In this document: piece after piece, positions 40,003 through 50,718 of the stretch | Layout: each line of letters starts with the position of its first letter | Numbering within the stretch: position 1 is the first letter of the stretch | Source of the DNA: Ch67 sp041395845 | GTDB taxonomy: Bacteria; Pseudomonadota; Gammaproteobacteria; Pseudomonadales; Ketobacteraceae | Assembly: GCA_041395845.1 (NCBI GenBank) | Contig: JAWKZS010000004.1 | Span: forward strand, 124,001-188,000 | Length of the DNA stretch: 64,000 nt | Direction of reading: 5' to 3' | The notes under the pieces: model-generated | Told to the model about the DNA's origin: nothing | The model's database searches: none | The model's input: the letters and a program-made list of their open reading frames with translations, nothing else | Translations under genes and position numbers: made by a program

Positions 40003-43000
40003 ATGACAGACAGCCAAAAAAAATCGGCGCAGGATCTGATGCTGAATGCCCTGAAGGAAATCAAGGCACTCAAACGGCAGTTGGCCGGTTATGAAAAAGC
40101 GGCGCATGAACCCATCGCGGTCATCGGGATGGGATGCCGCCTTCCGGGACAATCCGTCAATCCGCAGGTGTTCTGGGAACACCTGCGCAATGGCAAGGAT
40201 TGCATTACCCAGCAGACCAACAATGAACGCTGGAACATGGACGACCTGTACGATCCGGATCCCGATGTCCCCGGCAAGATCTACTCGAAAGGGCTGGGGA
40301 TCATCGAGCGTCCGGATATGTTCGATACCGAGTTTTTCGGCATATCGCCCCGGGAAGCGGAAGATATTGACCCGCAGCACCGGATTTTTCTGGAGGTCTG
40401 TTTTGAAGCGATGGAAGATGCCGGTTATGCGCCGTCCCGGTTGAACGGCAGTCGTACCGGCGTGTTTGCGGGTATTGCGTCTGCCGACTATGCCCACCTG
40501 GGCAGTATGTTTGGCACCGCCGACAAGCTAACGCCATGGCAGGGCATTGGTAATGCCGCCAGTGCCGCACCCTGCCGCATTTCCTATCTTTACAATTTCA
40601 AGGGACCGGCCCTCGGCTTTGATACGGCCTGTTCATCATCACTGGTAGCGTTGCACTACGCCTGCCAGAGTCTGCGCAATCACGAGTGCGAGGCCGCGTT
40701 GAGTGGTGGTGTGCATCTGGTATTGAATCCTGCGATTTCCATTGTGTTTGCCAAAGCGCGGATGTTATCTGCGGACGGCTTGTGCAAGACGTTTGATGCG
40801 GCAGCCGATGGTTATGTGCGCTCGGAAGGCGCCGGTGCCGTTATGCTGAAGCGTTTGTCCGATGCCCAGCGCGACGGCGACAATATCCTTGCGGTCATCC
40901 GGGGCAGTGCGATCAACCAGGATGGCAAGTCGCAGGGTTTTACCGCACCCAATGAATCGGCGCAGGAAGACGTCATTCGCGCAGCGTTGCAGCAGGCGCG
41001 TTTGCAACCCAATCAGGTGAGCTACGTCGAAGCCCATGGCACGGGAACGCCGCTGGGTGATCCCATTGAACTGGGCGCTCTGAATGCTGTGTACTGTAAA
41101 GACCAGAACCGGTCTCATCCGCTGCTGGTGGGCTCTGCGAAGACCAATATGGGCCACAGCGAAGCGGCGGCGGGCATAGCCGGTTTCATCAAGCTGGTAC
41201 TGTCACTGCAGCATCGTACCATTCCGCCCCATCTGCACTTCAAAACCCCGAATCCTTACATTCCGTGGAACCGGATGGCCATCAAGGTCGCTGACGAACT
41301 GACCGACTGGAATCGATTCGCAGCGCCGGATGGCAAGCTGCGAGGCGGGGTGAGCGCTTTTGCGTTTACCGGTACCAACGCCCATGTCATCGTCGAGGAA
41401 TACCAGACCGAACCAACACTGGCAGCGAACACACCGTGGGTGCCGCCGCTGATCTTAACCTCTGCCAAACAGCCCCTGGCAGCGGTGCAGTTGCAGGACG
41501 CGCTCAAGGCTCACATGGATGTGAACTCTGCGCTGTCGCTGGCGCAGATTGCCCGCACCTGTGCGGCTGGGCGTGATCATTACAAGCACCGGACGGCGTT
41601 CCTGCCGCAGTCGCGGGAACACCTGCAGCAGCTGCTCATCGACAGGAAGGGTGGTGCGGTACTGCATGGCAGCAAGCAGAAACCGAAATACAAGATTGGC
41701 TTTCTGTTTTCCGGTCAGGGCGCCCAGTTTGCAGGAATGGGGCAGACGTTCCATGCCAATGTGCCAGCGTTCCGTGAATACTTCGACGAAGTCGCCGAGC
41801 TGATCAATCCTCAGTTGGCATATCCGCTCCACCAACTTCTGTGGGGTGAGCACAGTGACAAACTGGATCAGACCTGTTTTACGCAACCCGCGTTGTTTGC
41901 ACTGGAAATCGCGCTGGCCAGAACCTGGATGCAGTGGGGAATAAAACCGGATTGTGTTGCGGGTCATAGCGTTGGTGAAATTGCTGCAGCCTGTCTGGCG
42001 GGTGTGTTCAGTCTGGCAGATGCCTGCAAGCTGGTGTGTCACCGGGCACGACTAATGGGGGAAACGCCCAACGGCGCGATGCTGGTGGTATTTGCCAGTG
42101 AAGCCTACACACGTGTTCTGCTGGAGCAGCATCCGCATCTGGACATCTGTGCGGTCAACGGGCCGGAAAATACCGTGGTGGGCGGCGATGCAGCCGCCAT
42201 CACAACGTTGGAGACCGTGCTGAAAGCCCGCGACGTGCAATGCCGTCGCCTGCCGGTGCAGCATGCGTTCCACACTGCCAGCATGGAATCTGCGCTCGCA
42301 CCGTTTGCCGACTGTCTGACCGATATCGCCTTTGCCGTTCCCCGCATGCGCCTGTTTTCCAATCTCGATGGCGAGCATATCGGCAAAGCTATGGCGCAGG
42401 CGGATTACTGGGTGCAGCAGATTCGCAAGCCGGTCAGGTTTCTGGAATGTGCCCGCAATATGCTGGCGACGGACTGCGATATTGTATTGGAAATCGGCCC
42501 CGGGTCGGCGCTGATTTCCATGCTGCAGGACATTGCAGGAACCGAGCAGAAGCCTGTCGTAGCGGTTAGCAGCCTGCAGAAAAAAGGTGACTCGCTGGAA
42601 GGGCTTACGCGCGCGCTGGCACAGTTGTATGTGGCCGGACTGGACCTGGATTGGACGCAGGTCATGCCCACCAAACAGCTGCCGCCCGTGCAACTGCCGA
42701 CCTATCCATTCCAGCGCAAAAGTTTCTGGAACGAAACCCTGCGCGCCCATCTGGAACAGCAGGCGTTGCCGGACAAGGCACGCAACTGGTTGTACCGGGT
42801 GGACTGGCAGCCTGCTGTACCTGTCCCCGTGCCAGCAATATCGGAGCAGCCGTGGTTGTTGTTGTTCCCGACACTGGCGTTGGCCGAAGAGTTTTCCACT
42901 CGACTGCAGCAAGTGGATCGCGCTGCCGTACGTTGTGGTCATTATGAGCTGGGTTCTGAAGCGGTGCTGTTGCTCGACGGTGAATCCATCGCGCTCGGCA

Positions 43001-44607
43001 ACCACGGTGAATCGCAACGGATGTTGCGCGACAAGCTGCAGCCGGGTACGCGGTTGGTAGTGTCGTTTGCCTGTTTGAACGCCGACGCCTCTGCGGCAAC
43101 TCTGCGCGGACTCACCGCCCTGATGCTGTCGCTGGCCAAAACGGTTCAGCAGTCCTCTGGCTGTGAATGGTGGATGATGACCGAAGCTGCACAGCAAGTG
43201 GGTGAGCAGGCCGTACCGGTGCGGCCGGAACAGGCGCTGGTGCTGGGTTTTGCAAAAAACCTGGTGCTTGAGCTGGCAGACAAATTCCGGGGCGTTATCG
43301 ACGTCGACATCTGGAATGAAGCGGCGGTCGACCAGGTCGCAACGGGTATCGCCGGCGGATTTTCCGCACCCTGGATCAGTCTGCGGCAGCAGCAATTCCT
43401 GCAGCCGCAACTGGCCCGTGTCAACGGTGAACGGCTGAGCCGGAAAGTCATCAAACTCGACCCGCACGCGCACTATGTGATTGCCGGCGGCACCGGTTCA
43501 ATCGGATTGGCTGTAGCGAAGTGGCTCATCGAAAAAGGCGCGCGCCAGCTGGCGCTGCTCAGTCGCCGCGGCATGCTGACGGCAGACTCGGATGCTGCGC
43601 TGGCGCAATGGCAGCAGAAAGGTGTTTCTATCCAGTTGTGCGCAGTTGATCTGGCAGACCGCCAAGCGGTTGCGGGTTGCCTTGAGCGCTTGCGGCAGCA
43701 GCATCCGATCAAAGGTGTGATTCATGCGGCCGGCCAATTTGAACTCTGTGCGCTGCAGGAACTGGATACCGAACGTTGTGAATCACTGATGGCGAACAAG
43801 ACACTGGGGCTGCAGTGGCTGGATGAATGTTCACGTGCTGATGCGCTGGATTTCTTCGCGGCATTTTCCTCGATCGCATCGACGTGGGGTTCCGCTGGCA
43901 ATTTTCATTATGCGGCAGCGAATCAGGTGGTGGACGCTATCATGCAACGGCGTCATCAACAGGGGCTGCCAGCGCTCGTCATCAACTGGGGGCCTTGGGC
44001 GCAATCCGGGATGCTCAGCGACACATCAGCAGAGCAGGCAAGTCGGCGCGGATTGCAGGTCATGGATATGAGCATCGGCGTGCAGACCTTTGGCCGCCTG
44101 CTCAACAGTGACGAGCACCAGCTTGTCGTGGCGGATGTGCAGTGGAGCCGGTTCCGCCCACTGATGGACATGCTGGCGATCGGTCGTGTGTTTGGGGATA
44201 TCCAGGATGTGGATGCCGTTACCGTGGCAGATGCACCGGTGGAACTCAATCAGGAAGACCTGGCGTTCAAGACCGAACTGGCGGAATGCCCGGCCCACGA
44301 GCGTGCGGACCGGTTGCTGGATTACCTGCGTCAGCAGCTGGCGCGTGCGATGCAGCTGGACCAGCAGGAAATTGACGACACCCAGCCACTGATCGATATG
44401 GGGATCGATTCTCTGCTGGCAGTGGAATTCAAGAACCGGGTGACCCAGGTGACCGAGGTAGAGTTGCCGGTGGTACGTCTGCTGGGCGGTGCCAGTCTGC
44501 GCGACGTGGCGACATGGATGGCAGATGGCTATGCGGAGCGGCAGGATCATCCCCAGGAAGGCGATGCGGCCGATGCCGACGAGTTGCTGGTGGAAGGTGT
44601 GCTATGA
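40003..44607 (+). CDS. Modular PKS, module 3: KS-AT-KR-ACP
   Basis: 1534 residues. An N-terminal coiled-coil docking helix (LMLNALKEIKALKRQLAGYE) resembles that of the first PKS. KS3 (35-465) has DTACSSSLVALH, EAHGTGTPLGDP and NMGHSEAAAG. AT3 (562-892) has GHSVGEI and HAFH, predicting malonyl-CoA. KR3 (1155-1335) has AGGTGSIG and the Ser/Tyr residues in FSSIASTWGSAGNFHYAAAN, so the beta-keto group should become a hydroxyl. ACP3 (1432-1502) carries MGIDSLLAVE. The second extension already ran in the preceding protein, so this is the third and last elongation. SD AGGTG precedes ATG 40003, and the stop overlaps the next start (ATGA), implying coupled translation with the release enzyme. Confidence 0.94.
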   Translation: MTDSQKKSAQDLMLNALKEIKALKRQLAGYEKAAHEPIAVIGMGCRLPGQSVNPQVFWEHLRNGKDCITQQTNNERWNMDDLYDPDPDVPGKIYSKGLGIIERPDMFDTEFFGISPREAEDIDPQHRIFLEVCFEAMEDAGYAPSRLNGSRTGVFAGIASADYAHLGSMFGTADKLTPWQGIGNAASAAPCRISYLYNFKGPALGFDTACSSSLVALHYACQSLRNHECEAALSGGVHLVLNPAISIVFAKARMLSADGLCKTFDAAADGYVRSEGAGAVMLKRLSDAQRDGDNILAVIRGSAINQDGKSQGFTAPNESAQEDVIRAALQQARLQPNQVSYVEAHGTGTPLGDPIELGALNAVYCKDQNRSHPLLVGSAKTNMGHSEAAAGIAGFIKLVLSLQHRTIPPHLHFKTPNPYIPWNRMAIKVADELTDWNRFAAPDGKLRGGVSAFAFTGTNAHVIVEEYQTEPTLAANTPWVPPLILTSAKQPLAAVQLQDALKAHMDVNSALSLAQIARTCAAGRDHYKHRTAFLPQSREHLQQLLIDRKGGAVLHGSKQKPKYKIGFLFSGQGAQFAGMGQTFHANVPAFREYFDEVAELINPQLAYPLHQLLWGEHSDKLDQTCFTQPALFALEIALARTWMQWGIKPDCVAGHSVGEIAAACLAGVFSLADACKLVCHRARLMGETPNGAMLVVFASEAYTRVLLEQHPHLDICAVNGPENTVVGGDAAAITTLETVLKARDVQCRRLPVQHAFHTASMESALAPFADCLTDIAFAVPRMRLFSNLDGEHIGKAMAQADYWVQQIRKPVRFLECARNMLATDCDIVLEIGPGSALISMLQDIAGTEQKPVVAVSSLQKKGDSLEGLTRALAQLYVAGLDLDWTQVMPTKQLPPVQLPTYPFQRKSFWNETLRAHLEQQALPDKARNWLYRVDWQPAVPVPVPAISEQPWLLLFPTLALAEEFSTRLQQVDRAAVRCGHYELGSEAVLLLDGESIALGNHGESQRMLRDKLQPGTRLVVSFACLNADASAATLRGLTALMLSLAKTVQQSSGCEWWMMTEAAQQVGEQAVPVRPEQALVLGFAKNLVLELADKFRGVIDVDIWNEAAVDQVATGIAGGFSAPWISLRQQQFLQPQLARVNGERLSRKVIKLDPHAHYVIAGGTGSIGLAVAKWLIEKGARQLALLSRRGMLTADSDAALAQWQQKGVSIQLCAVDLADRQAVAGCLERLRQQHPIKGVIHAAGQFELCALQELDTERCESLMANKTLGLQWLDECSRADALDFFAAFSSIASTWGSAGNFHYAAANQVVDAIMQRRHQQGLPALVINWGPWAQSGMLSDTSAEQASRRGLQVMDMSIGVQTFGRLLNSDEHQLVVADVQWSRFRPLMDMLAIGRVFGDIQDVDAVTVADAPVELNQEDLAFKTELAECPAHERADRLLDYLRQQLARAMQLDQQEIDDTQPLIDMGIDSLLAVEFKNRVTQVTEVELPVVRLLGGASLRDVATWMADGYAERQDHPQEGDAADADELLVEGVL

Positions 44608-47600
44608 CATCGGCGCAACCGATCCATCTGCTATTGCAGCCCTATCTGCAGCAGGGGCTGTCCCTGTGGCTGGAAAGTGGAATGTTGCGCTTCAAGGCCG
44701 GCAAGGAACTGATGACGCCGGCGCTGATGCATCTGCTCAAGCAGAACAAGCAGGCCATCATCGACTGGCTGCAACAGGACACCAATGATGAACAGCCCGA
44801 GCCGAGCGTGCAGGACGAATTTCCGCTGGCATCCACCCAGGGTGCCATCTGGATGCTGTATCGGTTCGCACCCAACAGTCCGGCTTATAACACAACGTTC
44901 GCCTGCACACTGAACGGTGAGTTGGACGAAGCAGCAGTACGGCAGGCGTTTCACGCATTGCTGATCCGTCATCCCATGTTACGCACCACCTTCGATGATA
45001 CCGACATGGGGCCTCGGCAACGGGTATGGAGCCACCTTCCGGTACCGTTGCAGATCGTGGATGGCAGCGAGTGGAGCGCAGACGCGCTGGATCATTGGCT
45101 GCAACAGGAAGCGGATGCGCCGTTCGATCTGACGCTGCAATCCTGTCTGCGGGTGAAGGTTGTGCGCAACAGTGTGCGTGGCAACGTGCTGATTGCTACC
45201 GTGCATCATGTGGGCGCGGATCTGTGGGCGTTGCTGATTATCGCCCAGGACATCAAGACATATTATCAGCGCGCGGTGCGTGGCGAGGTACTTTCTCTGA
45301 CGGCGCCCGCCCATTGCTACCGTGATCATGTGGAGTGGCAACAAGAGTTTCTGCACTCCGACGCCGGTCGTGCCATGAAGCGCTTCTGGCAGCGTCAGCT
45401 GCAGGGTGCGCCCATGCAGGTTAGTTTTCCCGCTGACCGGCCCCGGCCACCGGTGCTGGAACTGAAAACCTGTGTGCATGCTGTCACGACCAGCCAGCAG
45501 CAGTACCAGCAGATCAAGGCAGCCTGTCGACAGGCCGGCGTCACACCTTTTGTGTTTCTGCAAACGGCGCTGCAGCTGCTGACGGCCCGCACCACGGCGG
45601 CAAACGACTTTCTGATTGGCACGCCTACCATGGGCCGCAATCAGAAAGGCATGGAGCAGATTGTCGGTGACTTCGCCAATCCGGTGGTGCTGCGCGCGCG
45701 ACTGCAACCAGCGATGACGGTTCAGCAACTGTTGCAGCAGGTCAAGACAACCGTGCTGCGCGCCATGGCGCATCAGGATTATCCATTTCCCGCAGTAGTG
45801 CAGGATTGCAATCCACCACGGGACAGCAGTCGCACACCGCTATTTCAGATTCTGTTTGTCTGGCATCAGGGCAATGCGGATCTGCTGGCGCAGGACGACT
45901 GGATTGGCGAAGTGCTGCCAGTATCGGGTCCACGGGGCGCGCCATACGACATCATGCTGGCGGTCAGCGATCTGGCTGATCATTTCGAACTGAACTGGAC
46001 GTACCAGCAAAGCCTGTATGCTGCGGATACCATCCAGCGCTGGGCCGGCGAATTCCTGCAACTGGTTGAATGGATGCTGACACATCCGCAGTCCAGCATC
46101 ATCGACAACGTGCCCGCACTGGCGACCCGCGCCGAGACATCGCCACAACTGAATCATGCGCAGATGCAGCAGGATCTCGCCAGCGCAGGACTGACGGCTG
46201 AGGATGTCGTTGTCATTCACCGGCGACAGCTCGTGCCCACGGCCGACAGGGCGGAGCTGGAACAGTTTCTCTCTGGCACCCGGACTATGTCCAAAGGCAA
46301 AGCAGTGGATCTCGCCGCGCGTCCGGAGGCGTACCTGCAGGGCGTACCGCTGGCGTTGCCTGCGGATGTGCCAGCGCATCTGTTCACCGCGCTTTGCCAA
46401 ACAGCTGCACGATTTCCCCAGCGCGGCCTGACGCTCTATTCCGATCAGCGCCAGTCTTATCATTACTGCTACGCTGCGCTGGTGGAGGATGCACGACGTG
46501 TCGCAGCGGCGTTGCGTCGGCAGGACATATCAGCGGGAACCATTCTGCTGTTGCAGATGCGGTACGATCAACGTTTCTTTGCAGTCTGGTGGGGTGCATT
46601 GCTGGCAGGGCTGCGTCCACTCAACGTGGCAATGCCCGATCACTACAGTCAGCGTAATGGCGTCGCCCAGAAGCTGTATAACGTGGCACATAATTACGCT
46701 GATCTTGTCGTCGCGGCAGAACGCGATCGCGTACCGCCCACCCGGGAATGGCTCGGTGATGGCAAAGCGGTCATCGATGCAGACTTGCTGCTGGCATCGA
46801 CCGAGCGTTATGAAGGTGCGCCCGGCGATGATCCGGTGGCCTTCCTGCAGCTGACGTCGGGCAGTACGGGAACGCCCAAGGCCATTCAGATAACCCATCA
46901 CGGCATTCTGCACCACATCTACGGCTCCGCGGCGCATAATGATTACGCCGATACGGATGTGACACTCAACTGGCTGCCCTTCGATCACGTGGTGCCGATG
47001 CTGACAACCCACATCAAGGATTGTGTACTGGGTATCGAACAGGTACAGCTGACAACCGCCAGCGTACTGGCCGATCCGCTCTGGTGGCTGGAATCGATGG
47101 CCGCACATCGTGTGACCCACAGCTGGGCGCCCAATTTTGCGTTTCAGCGTGTCGTGGATGTCTTGGCACCGCTTGCAGAGCCGCCCGCTTGGCAACTGCA
47201 CAGCATACGTTTTCTGATGAATGCAGGGGAACAGGTGCTGGCACCGGTTGTTTGCGCGTTTCAGTCCGCCTGCGCGCCTATGGGGTTGCGTGCCAATGCC
47301 GTGCAACCTGCGTTCGGCATGGCGGAAGCCTGTACCTGTATCACCTATAACAACCAGGCCGACAGACTACTGTCGGTACACTTCAATACCACGCCACAGG
47401 ACAATGTCTGCGATATCACGGATGCCCAGAATGCATCCCATGGTTTTGTGGATCTGGGCGACATCATTCCCGGCGTGGAAATCCGTATCACCAACGAACG
47501 CAACGAACCGGTGAAAGAAGGCGTGATTGGCAGGATGCAGATTCGTGGCCCGGTCGTGACGCCTGGTTACCTGGCCAATCCGGACGCCAATGCGGAAGCC

Positions 47601-50600
47601 TTTGTGGGTGATGGCTGGTTCAATTCCGGTGATCTTGGCTTCATCTGGAACGGTCGCCTTGTTCTGACCGGTCGCGAGAAAGAGATGATCGTGGTCAATG
47701 GCGCCAATCTCTACTGCTTCGAGCTGGAGCAGGCTGCCACGGTGCCGGGCGTCGTACCAACCTTTGTGGCAGCGACCGGCGTTGCGCTGACAGCCGGTAG
47801 CAACAGCGATACCCTGGTACTGTTCTATGTCAGCGATGGCAGCATCGACGATGTGACACTGGAACGCGACATCAGCGCACGGGTCAGCGAAACCCATGGC
47901 GTCGTGCCGGCGTATGTCATTCCGGTTGAGCAGGATGATTTTTTCAAGACGACCAGTGGCAAGATCCAGCGTAATCAGTTCCGCAAGGAATTCGAGAAGG
48001 GGCGCTATCAGCAGGCAGTGGAAGCCTGGCAGTTGCGCCATCGCAAGCACGGCGATTACGCCAACACGCTGTTCACATTGCAGTGGCAGACCGCGCGCAG
48101 ATCGCAGCCCGCGTTGATGACGGCGCTGAAACTGTGGGTTGCGGAAAGTTGCGAGACGTTTGCGGATCAGCTTACGGCAGATGAGCGACTGGAACGTCAT
48201 GTGCTGGACTGGCAGCGCTGGGGTGGGCAAGTAAAGCATGGTAACAGGGTACAGTCCCACATCCTGCTGCTGGGTCAGGTGCCGGATCAATGCAGTGCAT
48301 CGCCAGCGGAAATCTCCGATGCATTACGTGCCTTTGCAGCAGAGCTGGCCCATCTCAAGCAGATCCTGGTGTCGCTTGATCACGCGACGTTGCCCACGTT
48401 GACGGTGGCAGTAATCGGACAGCAGCCGTCGGATGTGCTGGTCGTGCAACCGCTGCTGGAGACCCTGCGCCACGAGACCGGCTTTACCCGCTTGCGTGGC
48501 TGCGTCATTGATCGGACGAGCAGGCATCTGGTATTTGATTTCAGTGAAGATGCTGTACGTCAGGTATGCTGGCTCGAGCATGACAGCGCTCGTTATCCAG
48601 CTTTGCAGGCAGTCGATGCGGCTACTGATCTGCCGACATCGATCGTGCACAAAGGTGTTTACGTGATTGTCGGTGGCTTGTCGGGGTTGGCTGAACCTTT
48701 ATGTCAGTATCTGGTGCAGCGCCACCACTGTCGCCTGATCCTGCTGGGGCGTGTAGCGCTGTCGGAAAGTCCCCGTCATCGGCATCAATTCTCCCGCCTG
48801 CAGTCCTTGCTTGGTAACGACGCCATCGCCTACGAGCAGATTCGTTTCACCGATGCGCAGACGATGCACCGGTTGTTGCAACCCAGCTTCGCTGCCTGGG
48901 GTGTCTCCCGCATCGATGGCGTTTTCAATCTTGCCGGACAGTTGGCAATGGCTCCGCTGGAAGCGATGCACGAATCCCACTGGCACGCACTGGTGCATCC
49001 CAAGTTCGACCTTGGTGTGCTGCTTGTGGATTATCTGCAACAGTTTTCTCCCAACGGTATTCTGGTGCAGTACGGGTCGCTCAACGGATTCTTCGGTGGT
49101 CAGCAGGCGGGCGGCTACAGCGCTGCCAATGCCCTGCAGGCACTGCTGACGGAAAGCGCCAACGCGGCAGGAGTTCGCACCTGGTGCCTGCACTGGAGTC
49201 TGTGGCACCAGACCGGCATGGCACGGCATATTTCGGCGGCAGAGCAGCAACTGTCACGCAATAAAGGGCTGTTGTCACTGGACAAAGGCCGCGATCTTTT
49301 CTGGCTGGATCTGGCACTGCGCTTGCCGGCGGGAAATTACTATGCCGGTATCGATCAGAATGCCGATGCAATGCAGGAATGGCTCGGGGCACCCGTTCAT
49401 TATCGCGATCATTTCGACATTTATGTTCGCGGTGACCAGGCATCGCGTCTGTCCGCTGCCCGCTGGATTGAGCAACCAATGCCACGTATTGATGACCTGC
49501 AGGTCCAGCAGCATGACTGGAAGGGTGACTGGCCACGCACGGCATCAGGTCACATTGATCAGCAGCGTCTGCTGGCATCGGCCGCAGCTGTGCGCGCTGG
49601 CGTACCGGCGGCTACTGCCCTTGAACGTGCACTCGCCGACATTTGGACACAGGTATTGGATCAGCCGGTCGATGACGTGACGCGAACGTTCTTCGAGTAC
49701 GGCGGCCATTCCATTAACGCGACCCAGCTGGTTGCGCTGGTCAACCGTAATCTCGAACGGACCATGAGTGTTGCGCAGTTGTTCCAGTACCCCACGATCC
49801 GTGGGTTGGCGCAACACCTGTCTGCCGGTGATACAACCAGTGCGATCACACTGCCATTGGGGCTGCAGGATTTTATCCTACGGGCAGACGGTTACCGCAT
49901 GGATTGCCTCAACCCAGGCGTGCAAGCCAGCAAAGCGCTGGTTTTTCTGCCAACCGCCAGTGGCATGCCCAGCGGTTATCTGACGTTGATCAGCCAGCTC
50001 GCTGATGTCCCGATGTATGTACTGTCCATGCCCGCGGTCCAGCAACCGACAGCAACACTGGAAGACGTGGCTGATGAGCTTGTCAGACTGATCGTGCAAT
50101 CAGGTCTTTCTTTGGATCAGCTAACGCTGGTGGGATGGTCCATGGGCGGCGTCATCGGCTATGAAATGCTGCGACAACTGCAATCTCGAAAAGCACAGTT
50201 GCCATCGCTGTTGATGCTGGACAGCGGCTTTGCGCAAGGCCTGCATCCGGTCACCTATGAAGCATCGTTCCAGCAGCTCATGTTTGCGGTTGAATTAGGC
50301 CTTGATCAGGAAAACTTTGCCACATTTAACCAGTATCAGTCCGAGTCAGAAAAGCTCTTATGGCTGCAACAATATCTAGCAAAAAACGCCATTGAAGTTG
50401 CGCAAAATAACTTGCTACAGTGGTGTCGAAGCTACTGCGATCGTCTGAATTTTCTTGCAACCTATCAGGCAGATAGCAGTGATCTGACTGCGGATATCAC
50501 CCTCATGAAAGCAGACTGGCACAGTCATGGTCAGCCTTATCTTGGCTGGGGTGAAGCTAACAGGAATATAAAGTGGTTGAGCGTCGCGGCAGATCATCAA

Positions 50601-50654
50601 GGCATCGTGCGTCATCAGGATGTGGTGACCTGGCTGCGTCAGCATTGCCAATGA
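44604..50654 (+). CDS. Hybrid terminal synthetase: TubC-like docking, C, AMP-ligase, KR-like, carrier, thioesterase
   Basis: 2016 residues. Residues 1-55 (LLLQPYLQQGLSLWL, LMTPALMHLLKQNKQAI) match the TubC N-terminal docking domain. A condensation domain (70-510) has HHVGADL. An adenylating domain (580-1140) has LTSGSTGTPKAIQITHHG, NWLPFDHVVPMLTTHIKD, HSWAPNFAFQ, GREKEMIVVNGANLYCFELE and TTSGKIQR; it looks like an acyl-AMP ligase rather than an amino-acid A domain. A reductase-like domain (1350-1565) has the degenerate nucleotide loop VGGLSGLAEP but keeps Ser and Tyr (YGSLNG, GYSAAN). A carrier (1668-1742) has GGHSINATQL. The thioesterase (1765-2012) has GWSMGG and a late ADHQG His. It should join the polyketide to an acid activated in cis and release the product. 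The ATGA overlap with module 3 fixes the start. Confidence 0.9.
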   Translation: MTSAQPIHLLLQPYLQQGLSLWLESGMLRFKAGKELMTPALMHLLKQNKQAIIDWLQQDTNDEQPEPSVQDEFPLASTQGAIWMLYRFAPNSPAYNTTFACTLNGELDEAAVRQAFHALLIRHPMLRTTFDDTDMGPRQRVWSHLPVPLQIVDGSEWSADALDHWLQQEADAPFDLTLQSCLRVKVVRNSVRGNVLIATVHHVGADLWALLIIAQDIKTYYQRAVRGEVLSLTAPAHCYRDHVEWQQEFLHSDAGRAMKRFWQRQLQGAPMQVSFPADRPRPPVLELKTCVHAVTTSQQQYQQIKAACRQAGVTPFVFLQTALQLLTARTTAANDFLIGTPTMGRNQKGMEQIVGDFANPVVLRARLQPAMTVQQLLQQVKTTVLRAMAHQDYPFPAVVQDCNPPRDSSRTPLFQILFVWHQGNADLLAQDDWIGEVLPVSGPRGAPYDIMLAVSDLADHFELNWTYQQSLYAADTIQRWAGEFLQLVEWMLTHPQSSIIDNVPALATRAETSPQLNHAQMQQDLASAGLTAEDVVVIHRRQLVPTADRAELEQFLSGTRTMSKGKAVDLAARPEAYLQGVPLALPADVPAHLFTALCQTAARFPQRGLTLYSDQRQSYHYCYAALVEDARRVAAALRRQDISAGTILLLQMRYDQRFFAVWWGALLAGLRPLNVAMPDHYSQRNGVAQKLYNVAHNYADLVVAAERDRVPPTREWLGDGKAVIDADLLLASTERYEGAPGDDPVAFLQLTSGSTGTPKAIQITHHGILHHIYGSAAHNDYADTDVTLNWLPFDHVVPMLTTHIKDCVLGIEQVQLTTASVLADPLWWLESMAAHRVTHSWAPNFAFQRVVDVLAPLAEPPAWQLHSIRFLMNAGEQVLAPVVCAFQSACAPMGLRANAVQPAFGMAEACTCITYNNQADRLLSVHFNTTPQDNVCDITDAQNASHGFVDLGDIIPGVEIRITNERNEPVKEGVIGRMQIRGPVVTPGYLANPDANAEAFVGDGWFNSGDLGFIWNGRLVLTGREKEMIVVNGANLYCFELEQAATVPGVVPTFVAATGVALTAGSNSDTLVLFYVSDGSIDDVTLERDISARVSETHGVVPAYVIPVEQDDFFKTTSGKIQRNQFRKEFEKGRYQQAVEAWQLRHRKHGDYANTLFTLQWQTARRSQPALMTALKLWVAESCETFADQLTADERLERHVLDWQRWGGQVKHGNRVQSHILLLGQVPDQCSASPAEISDALRAFAAELAHLKQILVSLDHATLPTLTVAVIGQQPSDVLVVQPLLETLRHETGFTRLRGCVIDRTSRHLVFDFSEDAVRQVCWLEHDSARYPALQAVDAATDLPTSIVHKGVYVIVGGLSGLAEPLCQYLVQRHHCRLILLGRVALSESPRHRHQFSRLQSLLGNDAIAYEQIRFTDAQTMHRLLQPSFAAWGVSRIDGVFNLAGQLAMAPLEAMHESHWHALVHPKFDLGVLLVDYLQQFSPNGILVQYGSLNGFFGGQQAGGYSAANALQALLTESANAAGVRTWCLHWSLWHQTGMARHISAAEQQLSRNKGLLSLDKGRDLFWLDLALRLPAGNYYAGIDQNADAMQEWLGAPVHYRDHFDIYVRGDQASRLSAARWIEQPMPRIDDLQVQQHDWKGDWPRTASGHIDQQRLLASAAAVRAGVPAATALERALADIWTQVLDQPVDDVTRTFFEYGGHSINATQLVALVNRNLERTMSVAQLFQYPTIRGLAQHLSAGDTTSAITLPLGLQDFILRADGYRMDCLNPGVQASKALVFLPTASGMPSGYLTLISQLADVPMYVLSMPAVQQPTATLEDVADELVRLIVQSGLSLDQLTLVGWSMGGVIGYEMLRQLQSRKAQLPSLLMLDSGFAQGLHPVTYEASFQQLMFAVELGLDQENFATFNQYQSESEKLLWLQQYLAKNAIEVAQNNLLQWCRSYCDRLNFLATYQADSSDLTADITLMKADWHSHGQPYLGWGEANRNIKWLSVAADHQGIVRHQDVVTWLRQHCQ

Positions 50655-50718
50655 CAACAATGATAAAGACGTGCAAATGAGATTCTACGAGACCAGGCAA
50701 CAGAGAGTATCGGCGGCC

